A stretch of DNA of 64,000 nt from JAHRAW01 sp965262585 (lineage in GTDB: Bacteria > Pseudomonadota > Gammaproteobacteria > Arenicellales > Poriferihabitantaceae), in assembly GCA_965262585.1 (NCBI GenBank), contig OZ253546.1, positions 1,984,001-2,048,000 on the forward strand, in the 5' to 3' direction. Shown in pieces: positions 1 through 8,699 of the stretch; within the stretch, counting starts at the first letter, position 1, and every line of letters begins with the position of its first letter. The notes beneath the pieces were generated by a model. That model searched no databases and was not told where the DNA came from. It worked only from the letters and a program-made list of their open reading frames with translations. A program made the translations under genes and the position numbers.

Positions 1-98
1 CATGCTTATTGAAATGGCCGGTCGGCGGCCTTACTTTTAAGTATCTGGCCCGGTCGCCATTATCCAGTTACCGCTTTTACCCTTACGGAGCCCCGTTC

Positions 99-2525
99 AT
101 GCCTGACCCTATCCAGCCCCCCATCATCGACCTGCCAGTGCTGCCGTTGCGGGATGTGGTGGTCTTTCCCCATATGGTGATCCCGCTGTTTGTCGGTCGT
201 GCGCGCTCCATCAAGGCGTTGGAGGCGGCGATGAAAGAGGGCAAGAATATCTTGCTGGTGGCGCAAAAGGACGCCTCCCAGGATTCTCCCAACCCCACCG
301 ATATCTACCGGGTTGGTACCGTCGCCTCCATCTTGCAAATGCTCAAGATGCCCGACGGTACGGTCAAGGTGCTGGTGGAAGGGGAACAGCGGGCGAGCAT
401 CATTCGCTTTACCCACGAGCCGGACGATGACGAAATCGGGTTTTCCTGTGAGGCGCAGCCGGTGGATGACGATTATGAATCCTCCCGCGAATCCGAAGTG
501 CTGGTGCGCGCGGTGTCCGCCGAATTTGAAAAATATATCAAACTCAATCCCAAAATTCCGCCGGAGATTTTGACTTCCCTCGCCGGTATCGAACACCCCG
601 GGCGAGTCGGCGACACCATCGCCGCGCATCTCAATCTCAAAAACGAAGCCAAGCAGAAGATTCTGGAACTGCTCATTCCCGCGGAGCGCCTCGAGCATAT
701 TCTCGGCGTTATGGATTTGGAGATCGACCTGCTGCAGGTGGAAAAACAGATTCGCACCCGGGTCAAAAAGCAGATGGAAAAAAGCCAGCGCGAGTATTAC
801 CTGAACGAGCAGATGAAGGCCATTCAGAAAGAACTGGGGGATATGGAAGACGTGCCCAACGAGACCGACGAACTGGCGAAGAAGATCGCCGATTCCGGCA
901 TGTCCAAAGAAGCCCTGGAGAAAGCCGAGAGCGAACTTAAAAAACTGAAAATGATGTCGCCGATGTCAGCCGAGGCGACCGTGGTGCGCAACTACATCGA
1001 CTGGTTGCTGGCGGTGCCGTGGAAAAAGCAAAGCCGCACATACAAGGATTTAGCCAAGGCCCAAAAAATACTCGACGATGACCATTACGGCCTTGAAAAG
1101 GTCAAAGACCGCATCCTCGAATATCTGGCGGTGCAGCAGCGAGTGAAAAAATCAAAGGCGGCGATACTGTGTTTGGTGGGCCCCCCCGGAGTCGGCAAGA
1201 CCTCCCTCGGCCAATCCATCGCGCGCGCCACCAACCGCAAATTCCTGCGCATGTCCCTGGGCGGGGTGCGCGATGAAGCGGAAATCCGCGGCCACCGGCG
1301 AACTTATATCGGCTCAATGCCGGGCAAGGTCATTCAGAATCTCGCCAAGGGCAAAACCCGCAACCCGCTGTTCATGCTCGACGAAGTGGATAAAATGTCC
1401 ATGGATTTTCGCGGCGACCCGTCCTCGGCGTTGCTCGAGGTGCTCGACCCGGAGCAAAACCACACCTTCGGCGATCACTATCTGGAAGTCGATTACGATC
1501 TCTCCGATGTGATGTTTATCGCCACCGCCAACACCCTCAACATCCCCAGCCCGCTGCTCGACCGCATGGAAGTGATTCGAATTTCCGGCTACACCGAAGA
1601 AGAAAAATGCGAAATCGCCGACCGCTACCTGTTGCCGAAACAGCGCATCAACAATGGCTTGAAAGAAAGTGAAGTCAGCGTAAGCGCCAAAGCCATAAAG
1701 GAAATCATCGCGTCTTGGACCCGCGAAGCGGGGGTGCGCAACCTGGAGCGGGAGATCGCGAAAATTTTCCGTAAAGTGGTGAAAGAATTTTTGCTCAACA
1801 AGAAAAAGAAAACCGTCCACATCACCCCGGCGCGTCTGGAGAAATATCTCGGGGTCAAAAAATACCGCCACAACGGTGTCGAACAGGAAAACAAGGTCGG
1901 TCAGGTGACCGGGCTGGCGTGGACCGAAGCGGGCGGTGAGTTGTTGCGCATAGAAACCGTGGTCATGCCCGGCAAGGGCAAGCACGTATACACCGGCAAA
2001 CTCGGCAATGTCATGCAGGAATCCATCACCGCCGCCATCAGCGTGGTCAGAAGCCACAGCGTGCAATGGGGCATCACCGCGGATTTCCATCAAAACCGGG
2101 ACATCCACATCCACGTTCCCGATGGCGCGACTCCGAAGGACGGGCCGAGCGCCGGTATCGGTATGTGCATCGCCATCACTTCGGCCCTGACCGGAATCCC
2201 GGTATGGGCGAACATCGCCATGACCGGGGAAATCACCTTGCGCGGCGAAGTGCTGCCCATCGGTGGGCTCAAGGAAAAATTGCTCGCCGCCCACCGCGCC
2301 GGTTTGAAAACGGTGTTGATCCCCCACGAGAATTCCCCCGAACTGCAGGAGATTCCGGAAAAAATTCGCCGCGAACTCGATATCAAACCGGTGAAATGGA
2401 TTGACGAAGTGATCGAGTTGGCCCTTGAAACGACACCTCACGCCAAAACCGAACCGGGCAAATCGGCAACAAAAAGCCGGCGCAGTAAAAAAGAACAAAC
2501 CGGATCCAACCTAACCGCTCACTAG
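99..2525 (+). CDS. lon: ATP-dependent protease Lon
   Basis: Cytoplasmic AAA+ serine protease that unfolds and degrades misfolded and regulatory proteins. The reading frame opens at base 9, but I start it at the internal ATG giving MPDPIQPP, because an ACGGAG ribosome site lies 8 bases ahead of it and homology to Lon begins there; this gives 808 residues, close to the usual ~800. Order: N-terminal substrate-binding LON domain (about 10–205), coiled-coil helical region, AAA+ module with Walker A GPPGVGKT (near residue 360) and Walker B FMLDEVDK, then the protease domain with the Ser–Lys dyad at S684 (PKDGPSAG) and K727 (GGLKEK), 43 residues apart as in E. coli Lon. It lies upstream of hupB, the usual gammaproteobacterial order. 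Identity is certain; the exact start is likely. Confidence 0.97.
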   Translation: MPDPIQPPIIDLPVLPLRDVVVFPHMVIPLFVGRARSIKALEAAMKEGKNILLVAQKDASQDSPNPTDIYRVGTVASILQMLKMPDGTVKVLVEGEQRASIIRFTHEPDDDEIGFSCEAQPVDDDYESSRESEVLVRAVSAEFEKYIKLNPKIPPEILTSLAGIEHPGRVGDTIAAHLNLKNEAKQKILELLIPAERLEHILGVMDLEIDLLQVEKQIRTRVKKQMEKSQREYYLNEQMKAIQKELGDMEDVPNETDELAKKIADSGMSKEALEKAESELKKLKMMSPMSAEATVVRNYIDWLLAVPWKKQSRTYKDLAKAQKILDDDHYGLEKVKDRILEYLAVQQRVKKSKAAILCLVGPPGVGKTSLGQSIARATNRKFLRMSLGGVRDEAEIRGHRRTYIGSMPGKVIQNLAKGKTRNPLFMLDEVDKMSMDFRGDPSSALLEVLDPEQNHTFGDHYLEVDYDLSDVMFIATANTLNIPSPLLDRMEVIRISGYTEEEKCEIADRYLLPKQRINNGLKESEVSVSAKAIKEIIASWTREAGVRNLEREIAKIFRKVVKEFLLNKKKKTVHITPARLEKYLGVKKYRHNGVEQENKVGQVTGLAWTEAGGELLRIETVVMPGKGKHVYTGKLGNVMQESITAAISVVRSHSVQWGITADFHQNRDIHIHVPDGATPKDGPSAGIGMCIAITSALTGIPVWANIAMTGEITLRGEVLPIGGLKEKLLAAHRAGLKTVLIPHENSPELQEIPEKIRRELDIKPVKWIDEVIELALETTPHAKTEPGKSATKSRRSKKEQTGSNLTAH

Positions 2526-2569
2526 CCCGAACTCGTGTGTGACGATGAAACGGGTTCCGGGTTGCGCGG

Positions 2570-2598
2570 TTGACTTGGGTAAATTCTTTTTATATCAT
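2570..2598 (+). promoter_or_regulatory. Sigma70-type promoter downstream of lon
   Basis: TTGACT (2570–2575), a 17-base spacer and TATCAT (2593–2598) form a near-consensus sigma70 promoter. Transcription would start near 2605, about 235 bases before the hupB start codon, so it would serve the structured leader or RNA described next and probably hupB and the tRNAs. Called from sequence only. Confidence 0.6.
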
Positions 2599-2604
2599 AC
2601 AGTT

Positions 2605-2790
2605 ACGCTAAAAAGTATTCCTGAAATATAGAAATGGCGCAGATTTCACACCCGCCTCGCCGAAAAAATGCCGAGGCAATTTTTAATAAATGCCTACAAA
2701 ATGAGGTTGCTTTTACCCTCTCGCTTTTATTATGATTGCCGGGTTGCAAAGGCGCGGGCATGAGTGAATCTGCTTCCAAGTGCGCCATTA
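2605..2790 (+). ncRNA. Possible structured RNA or structured hupB leader
   Basis: This spacer has no credible ORF but can fold end to end. AATGGCGCA (2633–2641) pairs with TGCGCCATT (2781–2789), GATTTCAC (2642–2649) pairs with GTGAATC (2764–2770) with one bulged base, and a 10-base bulge sits between them on the 3' side. Inside is a smaller hairpin GCCTCG/CGAGGC (2654–2659 with 2672–2677) followed by a short T-rich run, which could also be a weak lon terminator. A good promoter lies just upstream. It may be a free small RNA, a long hupB leader, or an inverted-repeat element. No known RNA family is recognised. Confidence 0.35.
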
Positions 2791-2840
2791 GGTTAAGTTA
2801 ATTTCATTCATCAAACTCCAAGTAACGAGGAACCAGTACT

Positions 2841-3113
2841 ATGAATAAAGCTGAATTGATTGAGACAGTTGCATCGCGTGCAGAACTGACAAAAAGCGAT
2901 GCATCGAGCGCAGTGGAAGCCGTATTTGACGCCATCACAAAAACCTTATCCAGTCGTGGCACGGTTTCACTGATCGGATTCGGAACTTTTTCCACCAGCG
3001 ACCGCGCAGCGCGCACCGGACGCAATCCGCGCACCGGGGAGACCATCAACATCGTGGCCACCTGTGTGCCTAAATTCAAGGCCGGCAAAAGCCTGAAGGA
3101 AGCCGTAAACTAG
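2841..3113 (+). CDS. hupB: DNA-binding protein HU, beta-type
   Basis: Small nucleoid protein that bends and compacts DNA as a dimer. The 90 residues cover the complete HU fold: helical dimerisation part (MNKAELIETVA), the conserved GFGTF turn, and the DNA-binding arm with GRNPRTGE, ending in the FKAGKSLKEAV helix. A GAGG ribosome site lies 9 bases upstream of the ATG. The arm end reads ATCVPKFKAGK where most HU-beta proteins have AKxVPxFKAGK, so a cysteine is present. The tRNA-Val gene starts only 12 bases after its stop codon, so the three genes may be one transcript. Confidence 0.96.
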   Translation: MNKAELIETVASRAELTKSDASSAVEAVFDAITKTLSSRGTVSLIGFGTFSTSDRAARTGRNPRTGETINIVATCVPKFKAGKSLKEAVN

Positions 3114-3125
3114 CGCGCCTTTTCC

Positions 3126-3201
3126 GGGCGCTTAGCTCAGTTGGTAGAGCGTCGCCCTTACAAGGCGAAAGTCGCAGGTTCGAGCCCTGCAGCGCCCACC
3201 A
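3126..3201 (+). tRNA. tRNA-Val (anticodon UAC)
   Basis: Complete cloverleaf: acceptor GGGCGCT/AGCGCCC, D-arm with AGCTCAGTTGGTAGAGC, anticodon stem TCGCC/GGCGA with anticodon TAC at 3159–3161, and the GGTTCGAGCC T-arm. The 3' CCA is encoded (3199–3201). It follows hupB directly with no terminator between. Confidence 0.97.
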
Positions 3202-3209
3202 TCGTTATA

Positions 3210-3286
3210 GGAGCGGTAGTTCAGTTGGTTAGAATACCGGCCTGTCACGCCGGGGGTCGCGGGTTCGAGTCCCGTCCGCTCCGCCA
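3210..3286 (+). tRNA. tRNA-Asp (anticodon GUC)
   Basis: Complete cloverleaf: acceptor GGAGCGG/CCGCTCC, D-arm TAGTTCAGTTGGTTAGA, anticodon GTC at 3244–3246, T-arm GGGTTCGAGTCCC, and encoded CCA (3284–3286). Eight bases after tRNA-Val, so the two are co-transcribed and cut apart. Confidence 0.97.
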
Positions 3287-3291
3287 TACCC

Positions 3292-3327
3292 AAAAATGCG
3301 AGACCGACGTGTCTCGCATTTTTTTTT
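3292..3327 (+). terminator. Strong intrinsic terminator after the tRNAs
   Basis: Perfect stem AAAAATGCGAGAC / GTCTCGCATTTTT with a six-base loop (CGACGT), followed by a run of T (T at 3319–3327). It closes the hupB–tRNA unit and separates it from ppiD. Confidence 0.93.
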
Positions 3328-3353
3328 ACTGGCATCCGCCAACCGGGATTAGG

Positions 3354-3359
3354 TATAAT
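3354..3359 (+). promoter_or_regulatory. Candidate -10 box of ppiD
   Basis: Exact TATAAT lying 54 bases before the ppiD start and just after the terminator. No clear -35 hexamer is visible at the right spacing, so this is a partial promoter call. Confidence 0.4.
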
Positions 3360-3412
3360 TCCCGCAACACAACAGCGCAATCTATGCCTTACCCAACACT
3401 CGAGAAAATTCC

Positions 3413-5350
3413 ATGTTAACGCAAATTCGAGAACGGGCCACAGGCTGGCTGGCCTGGGTGATCGTCGTTTTGATTACCATCCCATTCGCACTGTGGGGAA
3501 TCCAGTCGTACTTCGAGAATTCCTCGGGCGCCCCGGTGGCGACCGTGAACGGCGAAGAAATCCCCCTGTACGATTTTCAGAACGAACTGTCTCGGCAGCG
3601 TCGGATACCCGTCCCGCAGGCTGACGGTAGTCTGAAGATGGGGGGGCCGGATGATCCCGCCATGCGCGCCGAGGTGGTCGAATCGATGATTAGAAACCGG
3701 CTGGTAACCCAATACGTGCGCGAGCACAATTACCGCCTCTCCGACGACGGACTCAAACAGCGCATCGAAAGCGAATCGTCGTTTTTGCGAGACGGCAAGT
3801 TTGATCCGGCCCTATACCGCGACCTGCTGCGATCCAACGGGCTCACCCCCCAATCCTACGAAGCCACCACGCGGCAAAACGCAGCCGCTCAACAACTGGT
3901 CTCTTCGCTGATCGATTCATCCTTCGCAACCGAGCAGGAAATGAACCGTCTGCTTGCCCTGCAAACGCAAACGCGAAAAACCGACTATATGATTTTGCCG
4001 GCCAACCGCTTCGAAGATGAAATCGACATCGACGATGCCGAAGCCGAACAATACTACCGCGACAATTTATCCGCCTACGAAGCACCGGCGCGTATGAAAG
4101 TGAACTACATCGAACTCAGCGTTGAAAATCTGGCGCAAGGAGTCGAGCCTTCGGACGCGGAAATCAGCGATACCTATGAACAAAGTAGCGAACGCTACAA
4201 GCACGCCGAGATCCGCAAGGCCAGCCATATCTTGTTCAACACCGAGTCTTCCGAGAGCGACGCCGAGCGCGATGAAATCCTAGCCCGCGCCGAAGAGGTG
4301 CTGGTCGAAGCGCAGGCCGGTGCCGACTTTGCTGATTTGGCGGCGCGCCATTCCGATGATCCCGGCTCCAAAGAAAAGGGCGGCGACCTCGGCGTGGTAG
4401 CCCGCGGCCAGATGGTGCCGCCGTTTGAAGAGGCGGTGTTCGACATGACCGATGGTGAAATCCGCGGGCCCATTGAAACCCGTTTCGGTTATCACATCAT
4501 CAAGTTGACGGAGTTGACCGAAGAACAACAGAAGTCCCTGCAGGAAGTGCGCGAGGAAGTGGCCGTGGAAGCCCGACGCATTCAAGCCGAGAACCAATTC
4601 GCCGAACTGGGCGAAGCATTTCGGAATTTGGTGTTTGAGGATCCGGAGAGTCTCGCCTCGGCGGCGGATGAAATCGGGATGACCATCCAACAGAGCGACT
4701 GGTTCACCCAAAGCAGCGGCGATGGAGTGCTCGCCGAAGCGCCGGTCAGGGATGCGGCGTTTGGCGAGGACGTGCTCAACGACGACTTAAACAGCCCCGC
4801 CATCGAACTCGGATTCGACCGGATGGTGGCGGTTCGCAAGGCGGACTACGAAGCGGCACACCCGAAGTCCTTTGAGGAAGTGCGAGACGAAATCAAACAA
4901 CACCTAAAATTTCGCCAATCAAGCGAACAGACCAGGGAATTGGGGGGGAAACTGGTGGCCGATCTGAACGCCGCGCAACTCGGTTGGGACGATCTTCCGG
5001 CGCAGCAGAAACTGGAGATTGAGGCGCTGGCCGAGCGTCGAGACGAAGTGCCGGAAAATCTGGCGGCGCTGGGAGAGGCGGTGTTTTCCCTTCCCACGCC
5101 GGCCCCCGAAACGGTGGTATACAACGGCGTTTCCCTCAGCAACGGCGACTATGCAATCTACGCACTCAAAGAAGTGGCGCGGGGAACCCCGGAGGATGCC
5201 GATGAATCCCGGCGCACCGCTCTTCGAGAGCAGTTGTTGGCGCGAGACGGCAGCGGAATGTATCAGCGGTTGCAGGATATGATCCGGCAAGGCGCGGATG
5301 TCACCATCGACCGCCAGCAGATCGAAAATCCGCCCAGTGCTTTTCAGTAA
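3413..5350 (+). CDS. ppiD: Membrane-anchored periplasmic folding chaperone PpiD
   Basis: Helps outer-membrane and secreted proteins fold as they leave the Sec translocon. The 645-residue protein has one N-terminal membrane segment (about residues 13–32, WLAWVIVVLITIPFALWG), a SurA-like N-terminal chaperone region (about 35–230), one parvulin PpiC domain (about 265–365, with RKASHILF, the acidic GSKEKGGDLG turn and FGYHIIKL) and a long C-terminal chaperone region. Length and layout match PpiD (E. coli 623). The lon–hupB–ppiD order is the classic gammaproteobacterial one. The ribosome site is weak. PpiD parvulin domains are often catalytically poor, so the chaperone role is probably the main one. 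Confidence 0.93.
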   Translation: MLTQIRERATGWLAWVIVVLITIPFALWGIQSYFENSSGAPVATVNGEEIPLYDFQNELSRQRRIPVPQADGSLKMGGPDDPAMRAEVVESMIRNRLVTQYVREHNYRLSDDGLKQRIESESSFLRDGKFDPALYRDLLRSNGLTPQSYEATTRQNAAAQQLVSSLIDSSFATEQEMNRLLALQTQTRKTDYMILPANRFEDEIDIDDAEAEQYYRDNLSAYEAPARMKVNYIELSVENLAQGVEPSDAEISDTYEQSSERYKHAEIRKASHILFNTESSESDAERDEILARAEEVLVEAQAGADFADLAARHSDDPGSKEKGGDLGVVARGQMVPPFEEAVFDMTDGEIRGPIETRFGYHIIKLTELTEEQQKSLQEVREEVAVEARRIQAENQFAELGEAFRNLVFEDPESLASAADEIGMTIQQSDWFTQSSGDGVLAEAPVRDAAFGEDVLNDDLNSPAIELGFDRMVAVRKADYEAAHPKSFEEVRDEIKQHLKFRQSSEQTRELGGKLVADLNAAQLGWDDLPAQQKLEIEALAERRDEVPENLAALGEAVFSLPTPAPETVVYNGVSLSNGDYAIYALKEVARGTPEDADESRRTALREQLLARDGSGMYQRLQDMIRQGADVTIDRQQIENPPSAFQ

Positions 5351-5377
5351 TTTGCCAGCGACCTTACTAACGACCTT

Positions 5378-6439
5378 TTAGGTCGCCGTTTCGCACACCG
5401 ACCAGGAAATCGTCTCCCCGGCCCGCAAGGGGACGAGTTCATCCCCGTCTCCCAGCGGCCAGACATCCGCAACCCGCCAGGGTTTTTTCTCCAGCGTTAA
5501 TTTTTCCCGGTTGCGCTCGAGGCCGTAAAAGTCGGCGCCATAATGACTGGCAAACCCTTCGAGTTTGTCCAACGCTTCCATGCCTTCGAACACCTCGGCA
5601 TACAATTCCACCGCCGCATGGGCCGAATAGATTCCGGCGCAACCGCAGTCGCTCTCTTTGCTTCGCTTGCTATGGGGGGCGCTGTCGGTTCCCAGAAAAA
5701 AGGACCGGTCGCCGCCGGTGGCAGCCACCAGCAACGCCCGCCGGTGTCGCTCGCGTTTGAGCACCGGCAGGCAATAGGTATGCGGACGGATCCCGCCGCG
5801 AAACATCTCGTTGCGGTTGAACATCAGGTGATGCGCCGTCAGAGTCGCCGCGACCTTGTCCCCCGCTTGTTGGACAAATTGTACGCCCTGCTCGGTGGTC
5901 ACATGTTCAAGGACGATCTTGAGTTCCGGGAGTTCCCGTTGCAAAGGATCGAGAACCTGTTCGATGAACACCGCCTCGCGGTCGAACACATCGACTTGGG
6001 GATCGGTTACTTCCCCATGCACCTGCAGCACCACGCCGTGTTCCGCCATGGCTTCGAGCACGGGCATCACCTTGCTGATTCGAGTTACCCCATGCTGCGA
6101 GTTAGTGGTGGCGCCGGCGGGATAGAGTTTGAAGGCGATGATGCGCGCTTGCTGCGCGGCCTCGCGCACTTCATCACGGCGAGTGTAGTCGGTCAAGTAT
6201 AGCGACAGCAGCGGACAAAACGCGGTGTCGGGCGGCAACGCCGCCATGATCTCGGCGCGGTAGTCCAATGCCTGAGCGACGGTGACGATGGGCGGCGACA
6301 GGTTGGGCATCACCCCGGCGCGACCAAAGCGAGCGGCGGTGTGCCGCACCACGGCGGCCATGATCCCGCCCCTGCGCAGGTGTACATGCCAGTCATCGGG
6401 CCGGGTGATGGTCAGACTTGCGTTGATTGTTTTGCCCAT
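5378..6439 (-). CDS. pyrC: Dihydroorotase (type II, PyrC)
   Basis: Zinc amidohydrolase that closes N-carbamoyl-aspartate to dihydroorotate in pyrimidine synthesis. The 353 residues match the short homodimeric class of E. coli (348). Visible metal and active-site motifs: the N-terminal HxH in DDWHVHLR, the lysine that is carboxylated in AFKLYPAGATTNS, histidines in LQVHGEV and LEHVTT, and the aspartate in FLGTDSAPH. Its stop codon lies within a short CGACCT/AGGTCG hairpin shared with the converging end of ppiD. It follows priA by 15 bases on the same strand, so both are likely one transcript. Confidence 0.96.
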   Translation of the reverse strand: MGKTINASLTITRPDDWHVHLRRGGIMAAVVRHTAARFGRAGVMPNLSPPIVTVAQALDYRAEIMAALPPDTAFCPLLSLYLTDYTRRDEVREAAQQARIIAFKLYPAGATTNSQHGVTRISKVMPVLEAMAEHGVVLQVHGEVTDPQVDVFDREAVFIEQVLDPLQRELPELKIVLEHVTTEQGVQFVQQAGDKVAATLTAHHLMFNRNEMFRGGIRPHTYCLPVLKRERHRRALLVAATGGDRSFFLGTDSAPHSKRSKESDCGCAGIYSAHAAVELYAEVFEGMEALDKLEGFASHYGADFYGLERNREKLTLEKKPWRVADVWPLGDGDELVPLRAGETISWSVCETAT

Positions 6440-6454
6440 GGTCGCATTATAGTT

Positions 6455-8668
6455 TTAAAACATATCCATGGGATCTACATCGATAGACCATCTCGCCCGC
6501 CGGGATCTTGGATCGTTTTCCATGGATTGGAGCCATCCGCGCAGCAGGTGGTGTAATTGGCGGCGATGGCCGCTGCGCACCATCAACTGGGCGCGGTAGC
6601 GGCCGGCCAGTTTTTCCATGGGGGAAATCACCGCATCCATGATTTGCACCTGATCGAAAGCGCCCTGATTGAGCATTCGCTTTCCCACCTCGGCGGTGTG
6701 CCGAAGAAATTTCAGCGCGGCGGTTTGTAGCGTGGATTCGGCACGCCACAACGCGATGTGGCTGAACGGCGGGTAATGGGCGGCGCGCCGCTCGGCAAGA
6801 CAATGGTTTGCAAAACGCTCAAAATCATGTTGGCGCAGGTATTGCAAGGTTTGGTTGTCCGGGTGCGCGCTCTGGATCAGCACTTCCCCCGGCGTCTGAT
6901 GGCGTCCGGCACGCCCCGATACCTGCATCAACTGCTGGAACAAGTATTCCGGGGCGCGAAAATCGATGCTGTATAAACCCTGATCGGAGTTCACCACCCC
7001 CACCAGCGTGACCCCGGAAAAATCGTGGCCCTTGGCGATCAACTGAGTGCCGATGATGATGTCCGTTTCACCGTTGCGGATGGCTTCGAGTTCTAGTTCC
7101 AGTTGATGTTGGCTGGTAATCCGGTCGCGGTCGAGGCGACAGATACGCGCTTCGGGAAATTTTTCCCGGAGACATTGCTCCAGCCGTTGGGTGCCGGCAC
7201 CGGCCAGAAAAAGTCGCTCCCCGCAAGAACCGCACACCATCTCGGCGATGCCGCTGCGCCCGCAGTGGTGGCAACGAAATTGTTCGGTATCCCGGTGGTA
7301 GGTGAGGCGTGCATCGCAGCGATCGCAAGCCGCCTGCCAGCCGCAATGGTGGCATTGGGCAACGGGCGCAAATCCGCGCCGGTTGAGGAACACGATGGAC
7401 TGCTCGCCGTTGCCCAGCCGTTGTTGGATGGCCTGCAGCAGGGGCATGGAGAAGCCGTCAAAGGGGCGGTGTTTCCTGAGGTCGATGAACTCGATTCGCG
7501 GCAGGGTGGCGGTGCCGGTGCGGCTTTCGAGAACCAGCAGTTGGTGTTTGCCGCGCTGTGCGTTGTGGCGGGTTTCCATTGACGGCGTGGCCGAGCCGAG
7601 CACCACCGGAATATTTTCCAAACTGGCGCGCTTTATCGCCAGATCCCGCGCGTGGTAGCGGAAGCCGTCCTGCTGCTTATAGGAAATATCGTGTTCTTCG
7701 TCCACCACAATCAGGCCCGGGAATTTGAGCGGCGTGAAGACCGCCGAGCGAGTGCCGAGCACGGCCACCGCATGGCCTTCCCGCGCCAGCCACCAAGCGC
7801 GGTAGCGTTCGCCGCCGGACAACGCTGAGTGCAACACGCACACCCCGTCTCCCAACCGCTCCCGCACCCGCGATACCAGTTGCGGCGTGAGGGCGATCTC
7901 CGGCACCAGTATCAGCACCTGCGCGCCACCGGCGATGCAATGTTGCGCCGCCTCCAGATAGACCTCGGTTTTGCCGCTGCCGGTGATGCCGTGCAGCAGG
8001 AATGAACCGAAGCGCCCGGCGCATCCGGCGATGGCCTCCACCGCCTGTTGCTGTTGCGGGTTGAGTTTCACCGGGCTGGGAGATGGGGGCATTGCCGGGG
8101 CTGCCGCCGCCGGGCGCAGGGCGGTTTCAATCAGCCCTTTTTCCCGCAGACGCCGCAACGCATCGCCGCCGGCCGGGAATAGTTTGGCGAGTGCCGCACC
8201 ATCCACCCAGCCGGCCCCGACAAGGTGGCGGTAGATGCGTGCTTGCAAGGGCGCGCGGCTGAGGGAACGGTGGGTTTCGGACTCCCCGGAAGGTTGGTCG
8301 AGGGCGCAAATAAACCGACTGCTGGTCGGGTCGGCGAGGGATTTGCCTTTGCGCAGGGCTGCCGGCAGGGCGGTTTGCAACGCCTCGCCCAGCGGATGAT
8401 GATAGTAATCCGCCGCCCAGATCAGCAAATCCAGCAGGGGTTCGCCAAACACGTTTTCCCCATCCAGCACCTCGCCGATAGACTTCAGCCGGCGCGCGCC
8501 TTCGGGCGGGTGATTGGAGACCACAACCCCGGTGGCGGTGCGGCCACCGAAGGGCACCTTTACCCGGCTCCCCGGCGGCAGGGGATCGCCGTCCCAGCGA
8601 TAGTCGAACAAGCGTCTGAGCGGCACCGGAACGGCCACTTGCACCACACGCTTTCGCTCACCGGGCAT
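6455..8668 (-). CDS. priA: Primosomal replication restart helicase PriA
   Basis: 3'-to-5' DNA helicase that reloads the replisome at stalled forks. The 737 residues (E. coli 732) show an N-terminal DNA-binding domain, Walker A GITGSGKTE (about residue 228), a DEEH box (about 323), the eight-cysteine zinc region made of CxxC pairs (about 440–485: CHHC, CDRC, CHHC, CGSC) and the C-terminal helicase lobe with QVSGRAGR. Start codon ATG gives MPGERKRVVQVAVP, the usual PriA beginning. Upstream (42–76 bases) sit three DnaA-box matches, so DnaA control or an origin nearby is possible. Confidence 0.97.
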   Translation of the reverse strand: MPGERKRVVQVAVPVPLRRLFDYRWDGDPLPPGSRVKVPFGGRTATGVVVSNHPPEGARRLKSIGEVLDGENVFGEPLLDLLIWAADYYHHPLGEALQTALPAALRKGKSLADPTSSRFICALDQPSGESETHRSLSRAPLQARIYRHLVGAGWVDGAALAKLFPAGGDALRRLREKGLIETALRPAAAAPAMPPSPSPVKLNPQQQQAVEAIAGCAGRFGSFLLHGITGSGKTEVYLEAAQHCIAGGAQVLILVPEIALTPQLVSRVRERLGDGVCVLHSALSGGERYRAWWLAREGHAVAVLGTRSAVFTPLKFPGLIVVDEEHDISYKQQDGFRYHARDLAIKRASLENIPVVLGSATPSMETRHNAQRGKHQLLVLESRTGTATLPRIEFIDLRKHRPFDGFSMPLLQAIQQRLGNGEQSIVFLNRRGFAPVAQCHHCGWQAACDRCDARLTYHRDTEQFRCHHCGRSGIAEMVCGSCGERLFLAGAGTQRLEQCLREKFPEARICRLDRDRITSQHQLELELEAIRNGETDIIIGTQLIAKGHDFSGVTLVGVVNSDQGLYSIDFRAPEYLFQQLMQVSGRAGRHQTPGEVLIQSAHPDNQTLQYLRQHDFERFANHCLAERRAAHYPPFSHIALWRAESTLQTAALKFLRHTAEVGKRMLNQGAFDQVQIMDAVISPMEKLAGRYRAQLMVRSGHRRQLHHLLRGWLQSMENDPRSRRARWSIDVDPMDMF

Positions 8669-8699
8669 TGGGTCGGCGATGGAGAATGGCGTCGTTGTC

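Noticed and set aside
9..98. N-terminal extension of Lon by 30 residues
   Set aside because: No homology in that segment, and an ACGGAG site fits the ATG at 99.
1314..2498. 394-codon minus-strand frame within lon
   Set aside because: Antisense shadow of the Lon protease domain; Phe/His-rich and without homology.
2603..2788. 61-codon minus-strand frame in the lon–hupB spacer
   Set aside because: No homology; coincides with the region that folds as an RNA on the plus strand.
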